This document shows positions 37,301-48,900 of a stretch of 64,000 nt of DNA, in pieces. The DNA comes from Halocafeteria seosinensis. Taxonomy: Eukaryota > Sar > Bigyra > Bicosoecida. Position 1 is the stretch's first letter; every line of letters starts with the position of its first letter. The position numbers and the translations under genes are program-made. The stretch is taken from NCBI GenBank assembly GCA_001687465.1, contig LVLI01000308.1:17390-81389 (forward strand), written 5' to 3'. The notes beneath the pieces were generated by a model. The model was not told the origin of the DNA and ran no database searches. It saw nothing but the letters and a program-made list of their open reading frames with translations.

Positions 37301-37901
37301 GGTCAGCGAAGTACCGCTTGAAGAGAAGACCAAATCCAATATTGAAACAAGGCTTCTCAGGGATCTTCGCGCCTTCCTTCCGACTCAACTCACCGCAGCG
37401 GGTATCGCCAATGGTAGTGATCTGGTGACGGTGGAGGATGTGATGGCCGTAGGGTTTCCGGACGCTATTCCACCTGCGGCTGCCACCAAAGAAACAGCCA
37501 GCACCAGTATGGTTGCATCTACTTCTGCCCTTGGTGCCGCGCTACTCTTTGTCATAGCTGCGGCTCTAGCTATGTATGTCATACGGAAAAAGAGGGCGTC
37601 GAAATTGCGACAGAATTATTTTACTCAGGATAATTTAGCGTTTGACCGGCCAGGTATAGCTGGAAAGGTGACCAGAGTGATCGACGACACCGTCCCTGTG
37701 AGCGATAATAAAGATCACGGGAGCGCTCTAAAGGATGATATCAGCGAAGAATCCGATGAAGCTGCGGAAAGGGATGTATATGATGAAGATTTCGAATGCA
37801 ATCTGCGCGAAGAGGTTTCTGAAGAAGAGGAAGAGGCGGAAGGCGTACCGGAAGTGAAGACGTCGGACAAAAACCATGCTAGAGTCCGTCCCTTGGAGTA
37901 A
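4378..37901 (+). CDS. Giant modular single-pass surface protein (LRR, Gly-rich module array, Cys-rich, Ig-like, TM), gene 1
   Basis: Exons are 4378-4664, 4742-4831, 4904-4978, 5042-5125, 5189-34640 and 34707-37901, totalling 33,183 nt and about 11,060 aa. The start is uncertain: ATG 4378 is chosen because a hydrophobic signal (SFFILILLVASFSALVG) follows; ATG 4264 is also in frame. Domains in order (approximate residues): signal and Cys cluster, 1-95; LRRs on separate exons, 96-205; PT-rich linker, 220-326; 27 Gly-rich modules, 428-9900; four GCTxP-N(F/Y)-DDGSC Cys motifs, 9907-10013; ETD(I/V)DCGG Cys modules, 10068-10217; PT linker; Ig-like segments, 10268-10660; a membrane-proximal region; TM helix (ALGAALLFVIAAALAMYVI), 10937-10955; acidic tail of 105 residues. 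One unknown base (17096) and another (33988) make two residues uncertain. It is predicted to be extracellular and membrane anchored. An adhesive or wall role is inferred from architecture only. Confidence 0.85.
4742..5236 (+). other. LRR-encoding exons of gene 1 (one repeat per exon)
   Basis: Exons 4742-4831, 4904-4978 and 5042-5125 plus the start of exon 5 (5189 on) each begin one LRR: I-DFSDHNLTAIEENAF, I-HLEGNSLRTLPDDLF, L-RLNSNNLENIPRDSF and L-HLDENPGYDQ. All four introns (4665-4741, 4832-4903, 4979-5041, 5126-5188; 63-77 nt) are phase 2. Each splits the codon of the same conserved hydrophobic residue that opens the xLxxN strand (AT|C, AT|T, TT|A, CT|C). The fourth repeat ends in a Cys-containing cap. 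The regular pattern supports the splice model and growth of the domain by exon duplication. Confidence 0.85.
5311..5630 (+). repeat. N-terminal Pro/Thr/Ser linker of gene 1
   Basis: About 107 residues are almost entirely T, P, S and G in short TGTPS/TPTP-type units, for example SQTGTPSVTGTPSQTGTP. This is a typical extended, probably O-glycosylated spacer separating the LRR head from the module array. Matching linkers recur near the C-terminus at 35370-35520 and 35848-35930. Confidence 0.85.
17673..17879 (+). repeat. 69-nt in-frame tandem triplication in gene 1
   Basis: Three direct copies start at 17673, 17742 and 17811, each exactly 69 nt (23 codons). Each begins EGSV, carries RS and a (V/M)NIVNV core, and ends EFHS. 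The copies are nearly identical at DNA level, unlike the rest of the array, so the event is recent. It lies in the spacer between modules 11 and 12 and adds two extra beta-coil-like units without breaking the frame. Confidence 0.95.
26274..26291 (+). repeat. (GGT)6 run in module 20
   Basis: Six GGT codons lie just before the GRI motif of module 20. A second (GGT)6 run sits at the same point of module 22 (28563-28580). Both are in frame and could change length by slippage without a frameshift. Confidence 0.9.
34372..34755 (+). repeat. Four GCTxP...DDGSC Cys motifs of gene 1
   Basis: Four tandem units of about 35 residues follow the pattern GC-T-x-P-x-A-x-N-(F/Y)-(D/N)-x-x-A-x-x-(D/N)-D-G-S-C. 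Examples are GCTYPIAVNFDPSAKGNDGS and NFDLAATLDDGNC. The fourth unit is cut by the gene's last intron. The motif is widespread in secreted proteins of bacteria and protists; its function here is unknown. Confidence 0.85.
34641..34706 (+). other. Last intron of gene 1, 66 nt, stop-free and in frame
   Basis: The donor is gtaagt and the acceptor tcgcag. It is phase 0 and falls inside the fourth DDGSC motif. Removing it restores the motif as TYQNAN then NFELFAERDDGSC; leaving it in adds 22 residues rich in V, C and I without a stop. The paralogue has an intron at the same place (46172-46241), which supports splicing here. Confidence 0.85.
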
Positions 37902-39529
37902 CGGATTCAATATTTACACAAATCATTTCGCTGTGTCTTTTTTTGTTGTTCTAAGGTAGAACTTTTATACTCGTATTGCTGTATCGATTAAATGATGTAT
38001 CAGTTTGTTTATCGCATCTACTCTCTATCTACACGCTCCGTTTATTTTCATTGCAATTTTCAATGTGAAATTGAATACCGGTGGTGAAAATGTCCTTCGC
38101 TCATTTTTGGCTCGTGGTGAGCATCGCACCCAACGAGTGCACAAATATATTCACTAATTGAAGACGTATCTGGGGAATATTTCATGCGCTTCCGGAAGTT
38201 GCAATGAAGGGTGTACGACGATGAACAAACTGCTAAGTTAGTGGATTTTTTGAATGTTCACCGGGACCATTAGTGCAAGAAAAAAGATTTGAAACTAACC
38301 GTGTAGATCGAATTTAACAGAATTCCATAATCCGGGACTGGGAGTAAATACTCCAACTACGCTTACTGTAAGACAGCCTGTGGTGGTTGTGACACACTCG
38401 GCATCCTGGAGGACCTGGACTCGCTATGAGCTGTGACAAGGGCTAAAAAATGCGGTGGTAAGCGTCATTAAGTTAGTCCCACTTGATCGTATATCATACC
38501 GTAGCCACTTTCACTCACGGAAGTTAACTAGGAGTAGCGCGGCCAACTTTCCGTAGTCTTACCAAACAAGGGTATTTTTACTTTTTGCGGAATAGTTGTC
38601 AGCAATCCTTCCATAAGGGTAAGGTTGTTTTACCATATAGACGGCACCATAACGCATATGGGAAGAATGATCTGGATACGCTTTCTGGGCAACCTCCAGG
38701 AATTTTAGCCTACAATTTGTAGGTTATGGATGTTAACACTAGGCATTTCTTTGATACAGATGAGTGGCTCAACAGGGAATGTGTGCTGGTGTAGCCCTTG
38801 TTTAGTATTTGCGCAGATATCGGATCCAATGCTCATTCAACAATTCCTGAAGGCGCGTCTGGCATTGGGAAATCTGGCAAATTATACAGGTACTACAGAG
38901 GACGGATGTTGTATGTCCGTTACATCTGAGAGGAATAAAACGCTTCAGCCATTGTCGCTCGAAGATTCTAGATCGATAGCGGTGTTGTACACATGTACCT
39001 TCGTCTCCGACAACTTCTCGCTGCGTGTTCTCTCATTGTAGCGCAGATTTTTCACGCGACTATAGCATAGCAGTCGGGGCTAGTTTGACTTTCCCCGGCC
39101 AATTAGTTGCAGTGCTCCAGCAAGGCGGTTCGCTGCAGTGAAATGACGAATGGGAGCAAACCGGTGGGCCACGGTCTGCTGTTTTTGGGTCAGCGAGTGT
39201 GACAGGCATACTAACAGGCTCAGCAGGCTGGGTTCTTCACCTCACAGATTATCGAAGACCAATTATGCTTCTATCGCTCTTAGCATAAGTGGAGTATCCA
39301 AGGTAGGCATTACCATACTCGTAGGTGAAGATAGTATGTGCGCGTCGTATTCTATTGATTCATAGGTTTTGGTAAACTACTTATCCAAGACGAAAGCCGA
39401 GCCCCGGGGACGCGAGAGTCTAGACTCCTGCGTCTTCATTCTTCAAAGTGAATAGATGTTCCTTCTAGTTCTGACCTGACTCATTCAACGACATTGAAGC
39501 ATCACTCCACGCAGTGACATACCATTCTC
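37902..39529. other. Intergenic region downstream of gene 1
   Basis: About 1.6 kb after the gene 1 stop has no recognisable gene. An ATG-initiated frame at 38730-39041 (+, 103 codons) has no family signature, and I do not call it as a gene. No exact AATAAA is obvious soon after the stop; a GATTAAAT sequence near 37987 may serve. The region should contain the gene 1 3' UTR. Confidence 0.4.
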
Positions 39530-40198
39530 TTACAATTCCCAAGGAGAAATTACGAAAACAAAGAGTATAAGGATGACAAGCTGGGCGAGGGCAAGGATCG
39601 CAAGTAAGTTCCCCGGTAAGGATACATTGTCCATCATCCAATCCTCCTCATAAAGCATTACTCTACACTGTGTTTTGTTGGATCGAATCGCTCGGGCAGC
39701 CAAAAAGTTCCGCTGTTCAACACTCACTATCGATAGTTCTTGAGTATCGTTTATCGAAATAGAGAAGAACCGGTTGGCGTAGTTTCCGGAAAGCTCGGGA
39801 ACTTTGATCAACGGCAGACACTTATCCCCCAATCTGCTGAGTTTGCACCGATTGTATATCGTTACAAAAAGCGTATCTAGTGAAGAAAGCGTCGCAATGC
39901 TCAGCAGTGATATACGAACGATCTTAAATGTCCCCTCGCTATTAAGTAACGCTATTATGCAAGCAACTACGAGGTTCACCAGAAGGAGGTCATTGAGAGC
40001 GTTGTCAGGGATATACGGGGCGATCTTCGTTTTGTAGGTTCTGCCGCAGCTTGCAACCCTCAATCGAGTGAGCCACAAGCAGAAGAAGGGGGAGTCGGTG
40101 TCGGTTTTGTCGTTAAGAGTGGACCGATCCAGCTCGTTCAAATACCGCAAAGGAGTTTGATATCCTATTTGCCCATCCAAATGCCTCCAGGCAGCTAC
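39530..40198 (-). CDS. Orphan two-TM membrane protein exon, unknown family
   Basis: An open frame of over 216 codons on the minus strand has two strongly hydrophobic regions: LLLVNLVVACIIALLNS with a following segment, and LPGNLLAILALAQLVILILF close to the C-terminus (ending FVISPWEL). I recognise no family. No ATG lies near the beginning and the frame is open back to a TAG, so the visible part is probably an exon with an upstream splice acceptor; tatcag, ending at about 40199 on the plus strand, is a candidate. The TAA stop overlaps a gtaaga donor, so the exon may also continue. The two aligned hydrophobic blocks argue for real coding, but without homology this is weak. Confidence 0.35.
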   Translation of the reverse strand, partial: VAAWRHLDGQIGYQTPLRYLNELDRSTLNDKTDTDSPFFCLWLTRLRVASCGRTYKTKIAPYIPDNALNDLLLVNLVVACIIALLNSEGTFKIVRISLLSIATLSSLDTLFVTIYNRCKLSRLGDKCLPLIKVPELSGNYANRFFSISINDTQELSIVSVEQRNFLAARAIRSNKTQCRVMLYEEDWMMDNVSLPGNLLAILALAQLVILILFVFVISPWEL

Positions 40199-41264
40199 GC
40201 TGATAGCCTATGTGCTCGACAGACGTCCGTGTGCCTGCTTTCTCCTCTGCCAGAAGCAGGTCCTGATTGGTGTCTGAGTCCTGAACCTTAACTACTCAAA
40301 GGCTCCTCGTTAAGAGGATGTGGTCAACTTCCCGGCCGGTGGGCTATCTGTCACATTTGTGTGTGTACTCAAAGATGTCACCGACACCTAAATACCACTC
40401 GCATTTATTTAATACAATCGACTTACATTGGGCATTTTTCGTTGCCGTGTCGATCAATGTGTATCCAAGATCCGTCAATAGTGAGCTGCTGTAGTGATTC
40501 ACAACACACTCCCCTACAAGTTGTATACAACCACAGTGTCAAGGCAGCCATTTCGCGCCCCTGTGCCCTCTCCAATACGTTGAGGTGGGAGCGAAGAGTC
40601 TAAGGTGTATGGAGACGTTTTCACCTTTAACCCTCTCAATAGCGATCGAAATGCTTTATTCGTATCCAAGACGCTCTGAAAGGATACGTGTGAAGAACCA
40701 CATACTCACAAAGAGTCCGAGTGTTGGTGAGCGCAGGGGTAGGCAATGCAGGAGGGCCCTGGGAAGATCTTCGACGGCGTGAAGATCCCCCAACTACATT
40801 TCCACTTAGCCGGTAGGCCATAAATAATACATACTACTACTATCGAAATAGGCTACTTAGGTTCATTTTACATTACTTCTGAGTTTTGCCAATCTGGCCA
40901 CACGGGGTGTCGTGCAGTGTACCGGCACGGTGTGTCCCAACACTGTACAACCGGTAGAAGATCATCCCGTTGTGTATGTTGCTGGCCCCAAATCGATGTT
41001 TCGGGATGGAAATGGTACCACCTCGGTCTTCAATTTTCTTAAATGCAAGAAATTATAGACAACACGGATTAACAATGCGTTGTTAATTCCTCGCCGAACC
41101 CCGGGACAAACTGTGATGGAGGCGAATGGAGCCCTATCACCTCACCGCAAAACATAGCACGACCATCGGACGGCACAGGTATCGTATTCCTGGGAAACCT
41201 GTAAGGCAATGAACAATTTCAGGAAAACAGACCCACACTTGATAACCCCAAATTGGCGGCATTA
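40199..41264. other. Intergenic region, nothing recognised
   Basis: About 1 kb with only short frames on both strands. It may contain 5' exons of the minus-strand membrane ORF or decayed upstream parts of the retroelement that follows. I could not support either. Confidence 0.35.
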
Positions 41265-41995
41265 AAAGAAGCATGGACAGTAGTAGTCCTACAGCCCACG
41301 GGGCCAGAGCAGCTGCGTGGCTATACGCAGCACCAGGAAAGGATTTATACAACCGACGCCGAGTACATGGTAGCACTGTGTCGACGCCAAGCGCTCCCCC
41401 AAACTAGCTGTTTATGGGGTCATCCGGTGAATGCTGTGGAGAAGGGCCGATCGACGAGCTGCTGCACCACGCACTGGGATGCGGCAAAGAAGGGAACGCC
41501 ACGCAAAGGATCCGCCGTCATGACAGGATAGCAGTGGAACTGGAGAACTACATCCGCATGAGTCAAATGCCAGTGGAGAGAGAGGTGCTCGTAGACCCAC
41601 GAAACGAAGGAGAAGCGAGGCCAGTTATGGACCTGGTAGCAAAAGGCCCAACGAGCACAGTTTATGTCGGTGTGACAGTGCCAAACCCACTCACAAGAGA
41701 CAGACTAGCCAGGACAGCGGGGGAAGACCCCTCACCATCGCGGCAGAATCGAAGATGAAACGGACAAAATACGGACATCTGAGGGATCACCACACGGAAA
41801 TTATTCCGTTCACGAGAGAGGCGACGGGCGGCTTCGGGGAAGACGCGATCAAATTTTTCAAGAGAATTGCCAGGAAAGCACCGGTCCCCGGTGCTTTCGG
41901 GGAACAAGCGAGATGCGGAACTTTCGAAAGCTGATGGCAAACAAACTGTCTGTCACGTTGTGAAGATGTTGGAGCGGTTCCGCCTAGCATAGCCT
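41265..41995 (+). pseudogene. Degenerate non-LTR retrotransposon, C-terminal end of the RT polyprotein
   Basis: Fragments characteristic of the region after the reverse transcriptase of non-LTR elements appear in order but in changing frames. They are ARAAAWLYAAPGKD at about 41300; TDAEYMVALCRRQALP at about 41357; LLHHALGCG with an RRHDRIAVEL segment at 41460-41545 (the degenerate H-A-x-x-C zinc-knuckle and RRHD block); DLVAKG...VTVPNPLT at about 41630-41695; KYGHL...IIPFTREATGGFGEDA at 41768-41850; and LMANKLSVTL at about 41930-41960. At least three frame changes separate them. No upstream RT catalytic domain was seen, consistent with a 5'-truncated insertion. It is a dead relic. Confidence 0.6.
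41875..41897 (+). repeat. Perfect inverted repeat (10-bp arms, 3-nt loop)
   Basis: AAAGCACCGG and its exact complement CCGGTGCTTT are separated by TCC. One further base pair forms at each outer end. It lies within the retroelement relic. Its function is unknown and it may be fortuitous. Confidence 0.7.
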
Positions 41996-42991
41996 CTAGA
42001 CTACACGTCTTCCTGTAGGAGCAATACTAATACACACAACTGTGACTAGAGCTTCTAGTCTTCTAGCATTTCCCCGAGTGGTGAGCCACTGTGTGACTTC
42101 CTGTTCCCCATAGTGGGCTTCCTTGCGAGACCCGGGCGGTATTCTGTGGCAAAGTTACCGTACAACATAAAAATCGTGGTCTCTCTGATTGCTAAGCCGA
42201 GTCCTCAAAGCAAGCAATGGGGGCACAGGTCCATGTTGTGTGGGTACCCCAGTACAAAACGCGACTAGTGTACAGTAGATAGGCTGTACTTATAGAGTCA
42301 CTGGGAAATTGCCGTCCCGAACTGGAGATGTTCTCCCCATCTCCCACGGAAATTCCTGTAAGGACAGGAACATTCAGATAATTCCAGGCTATTGGGGGAA
42401 ACTACCAGTCCTGGTTTTGTGACACCCTTCCAAATTTGTGTTCTCAATCAGTGACCGGTTCCATGCTAGATTGAATGGAAGAAGAATTGCTATTTGACAC
42501 GGAGTCTCTGAAATATTTTAATGACTTCGCCCCGATATTCCTACCACAGGGCATCCCCAGGTCGTCGTCTGTCCACACGTGGGTATATGGGGACCAGAGA
42601 GGCTGTTGGAACCATCCTAATAGGACAGGGCACTTTCCAATGGCTACGGAGTGGAGAACTAGATATATGAAAAACTGCCGGAAAGTAATGATGACTAAGT
42701 TGTCTATACCATTGATACACCAGGTTTCTTCCGGTACAAATAATTCGCGCAGTTTTCGAAATTGCTTCAAGACATCCAAAACAATTATTGCACAATTTTC
42801 TGATGCCTGGATTGATCGGCAGAGGCAGAAACTCGAGAGGTAGTACATGTATGTTATACATTGTAATTGTACCGTCTTAGAAAACGGGTGTAAGATATTC
42901 TGATGGTTTTATGGGTTGGTTACATCCGTTTTTCACTAACAAAGGATACAAAAGGCATTGACACATAAGAATTATTTTAACAAGCTAGAAT
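41996..42991. other. Gap between retroelement relic and gene 2
   Basis: About 1 kb that must contain the 3' UTR of gene 2 (minus strand). Overlapping open frames exist on both strands at 42444-42848 (minus, 134 codons) and 42475-42843 (plus, 122 codons). Neither shows a family motif, and since they mirror each other I do not call either. No exact AATAAA was found close to the gene 2 stop. Confidence 0.4.
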
Positions 42992-45900
42992 TTATACAGT
43001 GTTGTCTCGTTCCGAAGGAAAGGGATCTCCTCTCCGAACGTTGTTGTTTCCGCTAGTTGGGAAGGCAAAATATTGATAAATGTTTCTCTGAGGCACCACG
43101 TCCTCATCGGACTCATTATCGAGATCCCTGAGGGCAGGCTCGTTCTCTCTTAGGCCATCGGAAGGGAACACATCTTCATCCGATTCAGTGTCGAACCGCA
43201 ACGTACCACCTAAGAAGCCATGGTCCTCATCATGATCCGAACTTTCTTCTTCCGAGCTAGTTAGAGGTTCATCATTTAGTGCATGAGCGTAGCCAGTGGC
43301 TTCATCTACGAGGACTGTGTCATCGATGATACGGTTCCCTGAGCCATGTAACGGATTGAACTGTTGCTTGAGACGACGCTGCCTTTCTTCCTTCCCTTTC
43401 CGCTGATACCAATAGTAGCAAAGCCACACCAAAATGCAAATTAACAAAAATGCGAATGCACCGAGGGAGAAAAACATTGGCGATAAAGCCGAGGTACCAC
43501 CGATAAGAGAAGATGAACTTCTTCCGAACCCGACCACTCTAATATCTGTGATCGTGACGTCGTCAGTGCTGTTTACTATGTTGTTGTGGAGTAACAGTTC
43601 GGGGAGTGTAAGGCGCAAATCGTTCTCCAACATATCTTTGATTGAGTCATCTTCCAAATGCCGTTGAGACGAAGTCAGCTCTCTGCGGTTCCTCGCCAGT
43701 CCTTCATGAATCAACTGCAAGGAAACAATTTGATGAGGCGTGTGCGTCTCCGTAACTTCCTCAACAAAAAGATTAGAGTCAGCAAACAAGGAACTGGCGG
43801 AGGTCACTGAGTTGAGAAGCCCCGCTAACTGAGGGTATCGGAGCTGAAGAATGAGGGTATTGTTCAGCTTTAGAGAGATCTCTACATATTCCGACACCGA
43901 TAGGCTCTCCCGATTTGAAAAGAATTTTACCGGCCAATCTTCGAAAGAGAAGACGGGACTTAAAGTGACATTTGGAATCATGTTATCAAACCTGTCTACT
44001 ACAGCTCCCTCGTCCAGAGCAAGCGCTATTGCTTGCGCGTCAATGGGTGGGCCAATGTTAAAGCTCATTTCTCGTTGCGGCTTGAAGTCGCTAAGATCGA
44101 ATGTGCGAAGCGTCTGAAGACGTTGGTGTCGCGAGCAAGCAGTGCCGTTCCTGCAAGAATACGTCCAGACAGAGACAGAGTCCACGGATCCTGCGAACGA
44201 GAATGATTCATGCGCTAATAGGATAAAATGTACACGAGGGAACCGGATTGAATCCAGTTGCGTCGAGAGCTGAGGTGGAAAGATATCCCGCATGAAATGA
44301 AAGTAGTAGTTTTTATCAAGAGTATTGCCTGCTTTGTCAAAGAACGCTCTCTTTGGGATCTCTAATGACACTCTGCCCTCCATAGTACCGGAAACATCTA
44401 CAGCAAGCAAGTATACAGAGTCTGCTCCAGTGAAATTGGCCGGCAATCTAGAAAGAGTTTTCTCATTAATCACTGCAGCCTCTCCGTCGTCGTACGAAAA
44501 TCCTGGGTCATCAAATACAATACGACGAAGACTGTCTACTGATGCACCGGAAACTAGTATTGAGGCTTCTTCGTGAGCTAGTCCTCGCGCTCCCTGTGCT
44601 GGCTCCGTAGGGATATCGTTAGGCGTAACAACTTTGTTGAACAGTAGAATTATCTCCATACGCGACGCCTTCCAGTTTTCTCCTTCACCGATAGGTGTGA
44701 CAACTTCTACCTGAGGTGGTACTCCATCGAACCAGGTGGCAGCGCGGACTTCCGCCTTTAAGACAACTCCCCGAGTATCCATGAGGAAATTAGGACGGAT
44801 AGCAAGTTCTACTCGGCCGCGTCTAAGGTGGTCCAGTCTTATCAGCCACATATGCTCATCGCTACTCAATCGGGAGATGGAAGCGATGCCCTCTGCACCG
44901 GTGCTTTCCCCCTCCACATTGATACAAAACGCATTGCTGGAAAAGTTTGCAAGGGCATGACTTGATACCAGTAAGAATGTTAATAGATCTGAGCTAGGTC
45001 GGGAATCTTTCAAAGTCTCCTGTGCATACAGAGAAACTTCCAGTGGAGGTAAAGAAGGAGATGGGGAGGCTGTAATCGTTACCGTTGGGGAAGGCGTCGG
45101 CGTGAACATGCCACTAAATCTTGACACTAACGTCTGCGAGGAAACATGAGTAGCGGCCACCGTGAAAGGCGGTAAAGTTATCGTCGCATCAGCAAAACAG
45201 TTCTCAACGACTCTCGCCGTAAACGAATATGTTAGATTTGCTTGAACTTCCATCCATGTCTCCGAGAATAATTCAATACAATCTACATCGAACTCGGTGG
45301 TGCTGAGAGGGTACGCAATCTCTCGGTTGAACGCTGCGATTACCACAAACCTCGAGGAGCCGCTGAAACCGTTATGGAACTCCGGAAGGAGAGGAGCGTT
45401 GAGGGATAGGTGAATAGAGGGTCCTGGAGTGCGACTCACGCTGGATGTGGGACTCACGGTAGCTGTCACACTAGGAGTAGAGGAAGGTGATGTACCTACA
45501 GTAGAAGTCGGAGTGATGCTTGCTGAGGGAGTCGCGGTAGGTGTGGGCCTGACGCATATGTTGTCCAGACATGTCTTCGACTCACAGTCATTTCCAGTCA
45601 CGCACTCCTTTCCAAACAGGCACGGCGGGCAATTGAGCCCACCACAATCCACATCGGTTTCGTTATTGTCTTCTTTTCCGTCGAAACAACTATGGGGATA
45701 TATGCACACCAAGGTGTCAGCATCACAATGGTTTGTTAAGCAGTGTAGATCCTGTCTGCAAGGCTTCTCTAGGGAGACACGACATTTTTGTTCTACACAC
45801 TTTCCATCAAACGCGCAGTCTTGATTTAAGACACATTCAGCACCCGGAGGACAAGTTTCGGGACAAAGAGTACCTCCACAGTCAGTGTCAGTCTCGAAAC

Positions 45901-48900
45901 CGAAATTAAGCGTGCCATCAGTACAAGATGGACGGCTACAACTACCATTTAGACACATCCCAGAAATGCACGAAGCATTCCACTCACAGACCTGAGTAGC
46001 GTCTGGTACATAGTCCGGACTACGCCCGAGGAGAGTGTTCGTCTGATTTACTTGCACAGCAGCAAGCGTGGATAGTTCCTCTATCTGAAGTCTCAAACTG
46101 GGGACCAAAGTGTTATTTGTCCCCTCGAAGACGCAACTACCGTCATCTACTTGTGCTTGTGGATTGTAATTCTGCGAGGTATTTCAACATAAATAAAATG
46201 ACAGTAACGTATACCTCGCTAGAAACTGCAGCGGGACGTACCTTTGCCAAAGGGTATGTGCAACCAGTTTGGAACATCTCGCAAGTTCCGTCATCCAATG
46301 TAGCGTCTGGATCGTAGTTTTGCGACGTGGGGCAAGTACATCCTACGACGTGGCCGGACGGCAGTATACAGGTGCCATCGTTAGATCGTGCTCTTGGGTC
46401 ATAGTTCACAGCGATTGGATAAGTACATCCTCTTGGTAAAAGAAAATCGCAAGAGCGATCATTGACCGTGGCTAAGGGGTTAAAATTTATCGCAGTCAAA
46501 TTCGTGCAGCCATGAATATCACCGATGAATTTGGAAGCGTTGCACTTGATAAGGTTTGATACTCCCGAAACGGTTCCATTGCTGATGATGCCCACGTTGC
46601 ACAAGTACACAGTTTTGGGTAGTATCAGCTTTGCTCTATTCGAGACCAGTATGTTTGTCGCATTCACCACTCCCTGAAGCGCTTGGAATCGCTCTTGATA
46701 TACCACCGCGCGGCCTCCACCTTCTTCAAGCCTGGAAACGGCGGAGACATTGCTAGCAAAAGTCCGCTGTTTACTCAACAGCAAAAGAGTTATGTTACTG
46801 TTGATACTCAATGAACCAGTGGTATCTCCCTCAAGTGTTCTGACGACTGTAGTAGTGCGTTTATTATTGGAGTCGTCCAATTGAAACACTGCTGTTGCCG
46901 CATCAAACACACCCACTGTGTCGAATTTCTGTACAACGTGTTCACGGCTCAACTCAACGAACGTTTGTGCCGGTGGAGTATATTCCGGGCGACCAGCGAT
47001 AGTGAGATGTCTCTTGCCAGCAATGTTAACAAATATCGTCCCCGGGCCACTGCCTGTGGAGCCATTCCCTTTGCCATTATAGGCGGTAAGATTGCCCCTG
47101 TAAGAGAATACTGTAGAATATACTGCAACGCGTCCACCTGATCCTGCGCCACCGGAGCTAGGCATGCTGTCACCTCCATCAGCAGAAATTGTACCTCCTC
47201 CAGAGATCCAATGGAAGTCCACAAGGAGAGAACCTCCTGCTCCCCCAGCTACAGGAAGGTCGGAGCTACGGGTTCCGTCGAGCCCGCTTGATGACAGCAA
47301 CCCGTTTAGATGCAGCCTCGAAACATTGGAGGCACCGCGCAAAGAGAGAGCCCCGCCTCCGCGTCCTCTGTTTTGACACACATTCCATCCATTGCCCCCT
47401 TGACTCCTGGGAAGGAAGGCATTCCCAAATGCTGGTTTAACTGCATACCCTCCTGGGGACGCATGAGAACCTCCTGCAAATTGGTTCTCAGCAGTGCTTG
47501 TTAACGAGGCTCCCCCAGTGGCGGTGAACGTACTCCCCCACTGGAGGCTCAAATCAATGCTAACAACCACTTCTGTCATATGAAGCTGCTCACTATGTTG
47601 TATTGTAACGATGCCACCATTCCCCACGATGAAATGCTCTGCAGATAGTTTTGAGACTCCTTCCATACGTAGTAAACCACGGCTTTGACAGTGCACAGTC
47701 CGAAAAGAGTAACCGCCTTCAATTGCGTTTGTGGTTCCACTATCCTGCAATATCAAAGTGCCGCCCTGCGCCACAATAACATCCTTCGCTCCCTGAAGGA
47801 CACCAAACAAATGAAGAGCCCCCTCTGACAACGTCAATGACGGTGCAGTAATAATCTGAGCCTGCTCTTCAATAACAACCGAAGTACCTCTCAACGTAGT
47901 TCCGGAAAGCATGTACCGTCCATTAACATCGACGATAGTAGTTACATTGGACTCATGCAACCAGTAGGAGCTCCGAAGTTCACCAAAGTCTTCAAGAGGA
48001 CCCCCATTAATTCCGAGCACTGTGCCACTTTGCATCTGAAGAGTACCAGAGCCATCACCATCTAAGTTATCGATAAACACATGCGGTTGGGAAGCCACCG
48101 GCCGAACGGACACGAACGCATGACCCTTTATCCACATGTACTTCAAGGACAGCGGTAATGAAGAGGTTAAGTACAGTACTGTTGCCGCAGGCGTAGCTTG
48201 GTTCATGTTGTCGATGAGTATCTCATTAGTACGATTAATGTGGAGGTACTGCCGCTGGAGAAACACAGTCCCTGCAGCACCAGCCTGATTCCCGTCCCCC
48301 CCGTGAGCAGTTACGGTGAGGGAGTGGTCCTCCAGCATCAGGTATGCTGCCACTTGCCCACCAGCTCCTCCGCCTGCTAATAGACTTGGGTCACTGACTC
48401 CACCACTACCCCCATGGGCCGTGAGCTTCCCCGATCCTCTTGTAGAACCCGAAACAAGAACTAACAAACTACCGCCGCTACCACCGCCTGAATTTGTTGC
48501 CCCTGGCCCTCCATCTACAGAAATGTGCCCATCAAGTTGGAATATGGTGGAATGACTTCCATTCAAGAAAACTTTCAAATTCCCTCCTGCAGTTCCACAT
48601 CCACCACTACCATTTATGGCAGAATACCCATTTTGGCCAGAGTTTACAGGCCACATGAAATCACTGACATCTGCAGTAGAGCCAAAGCCACCGTCACCCC
48701 CATTGCTTCCTCCGGGAATCCTCCCTGAAGGTGCGGTCTTACAAAGGTGTTTAGGGATTTGACTAAGTTGCCCGCTCCAGTTAATTTTGGCACCGTGAGC
48801 GACGATGATTTTCTGCTCTACGGATAAAGCGGTGCTAGGGGATTCGAAGGCTGGACCTCCATTGAGCGCACTGTGCTCGAGAAGCACTATCGATAGAGCA

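Noticed and set aside
38730-39041. 103-codon ATG frame downstream of gene 1
   Set aside because: No motif, signal or neighbouring exons that support it.
42444-42848. Overlapping open frames on both strands near the gene 2 stop
   Set aside because: They mirror each other and neither has a recognisable feature; part of the region should be the gene 2 3' UTR.
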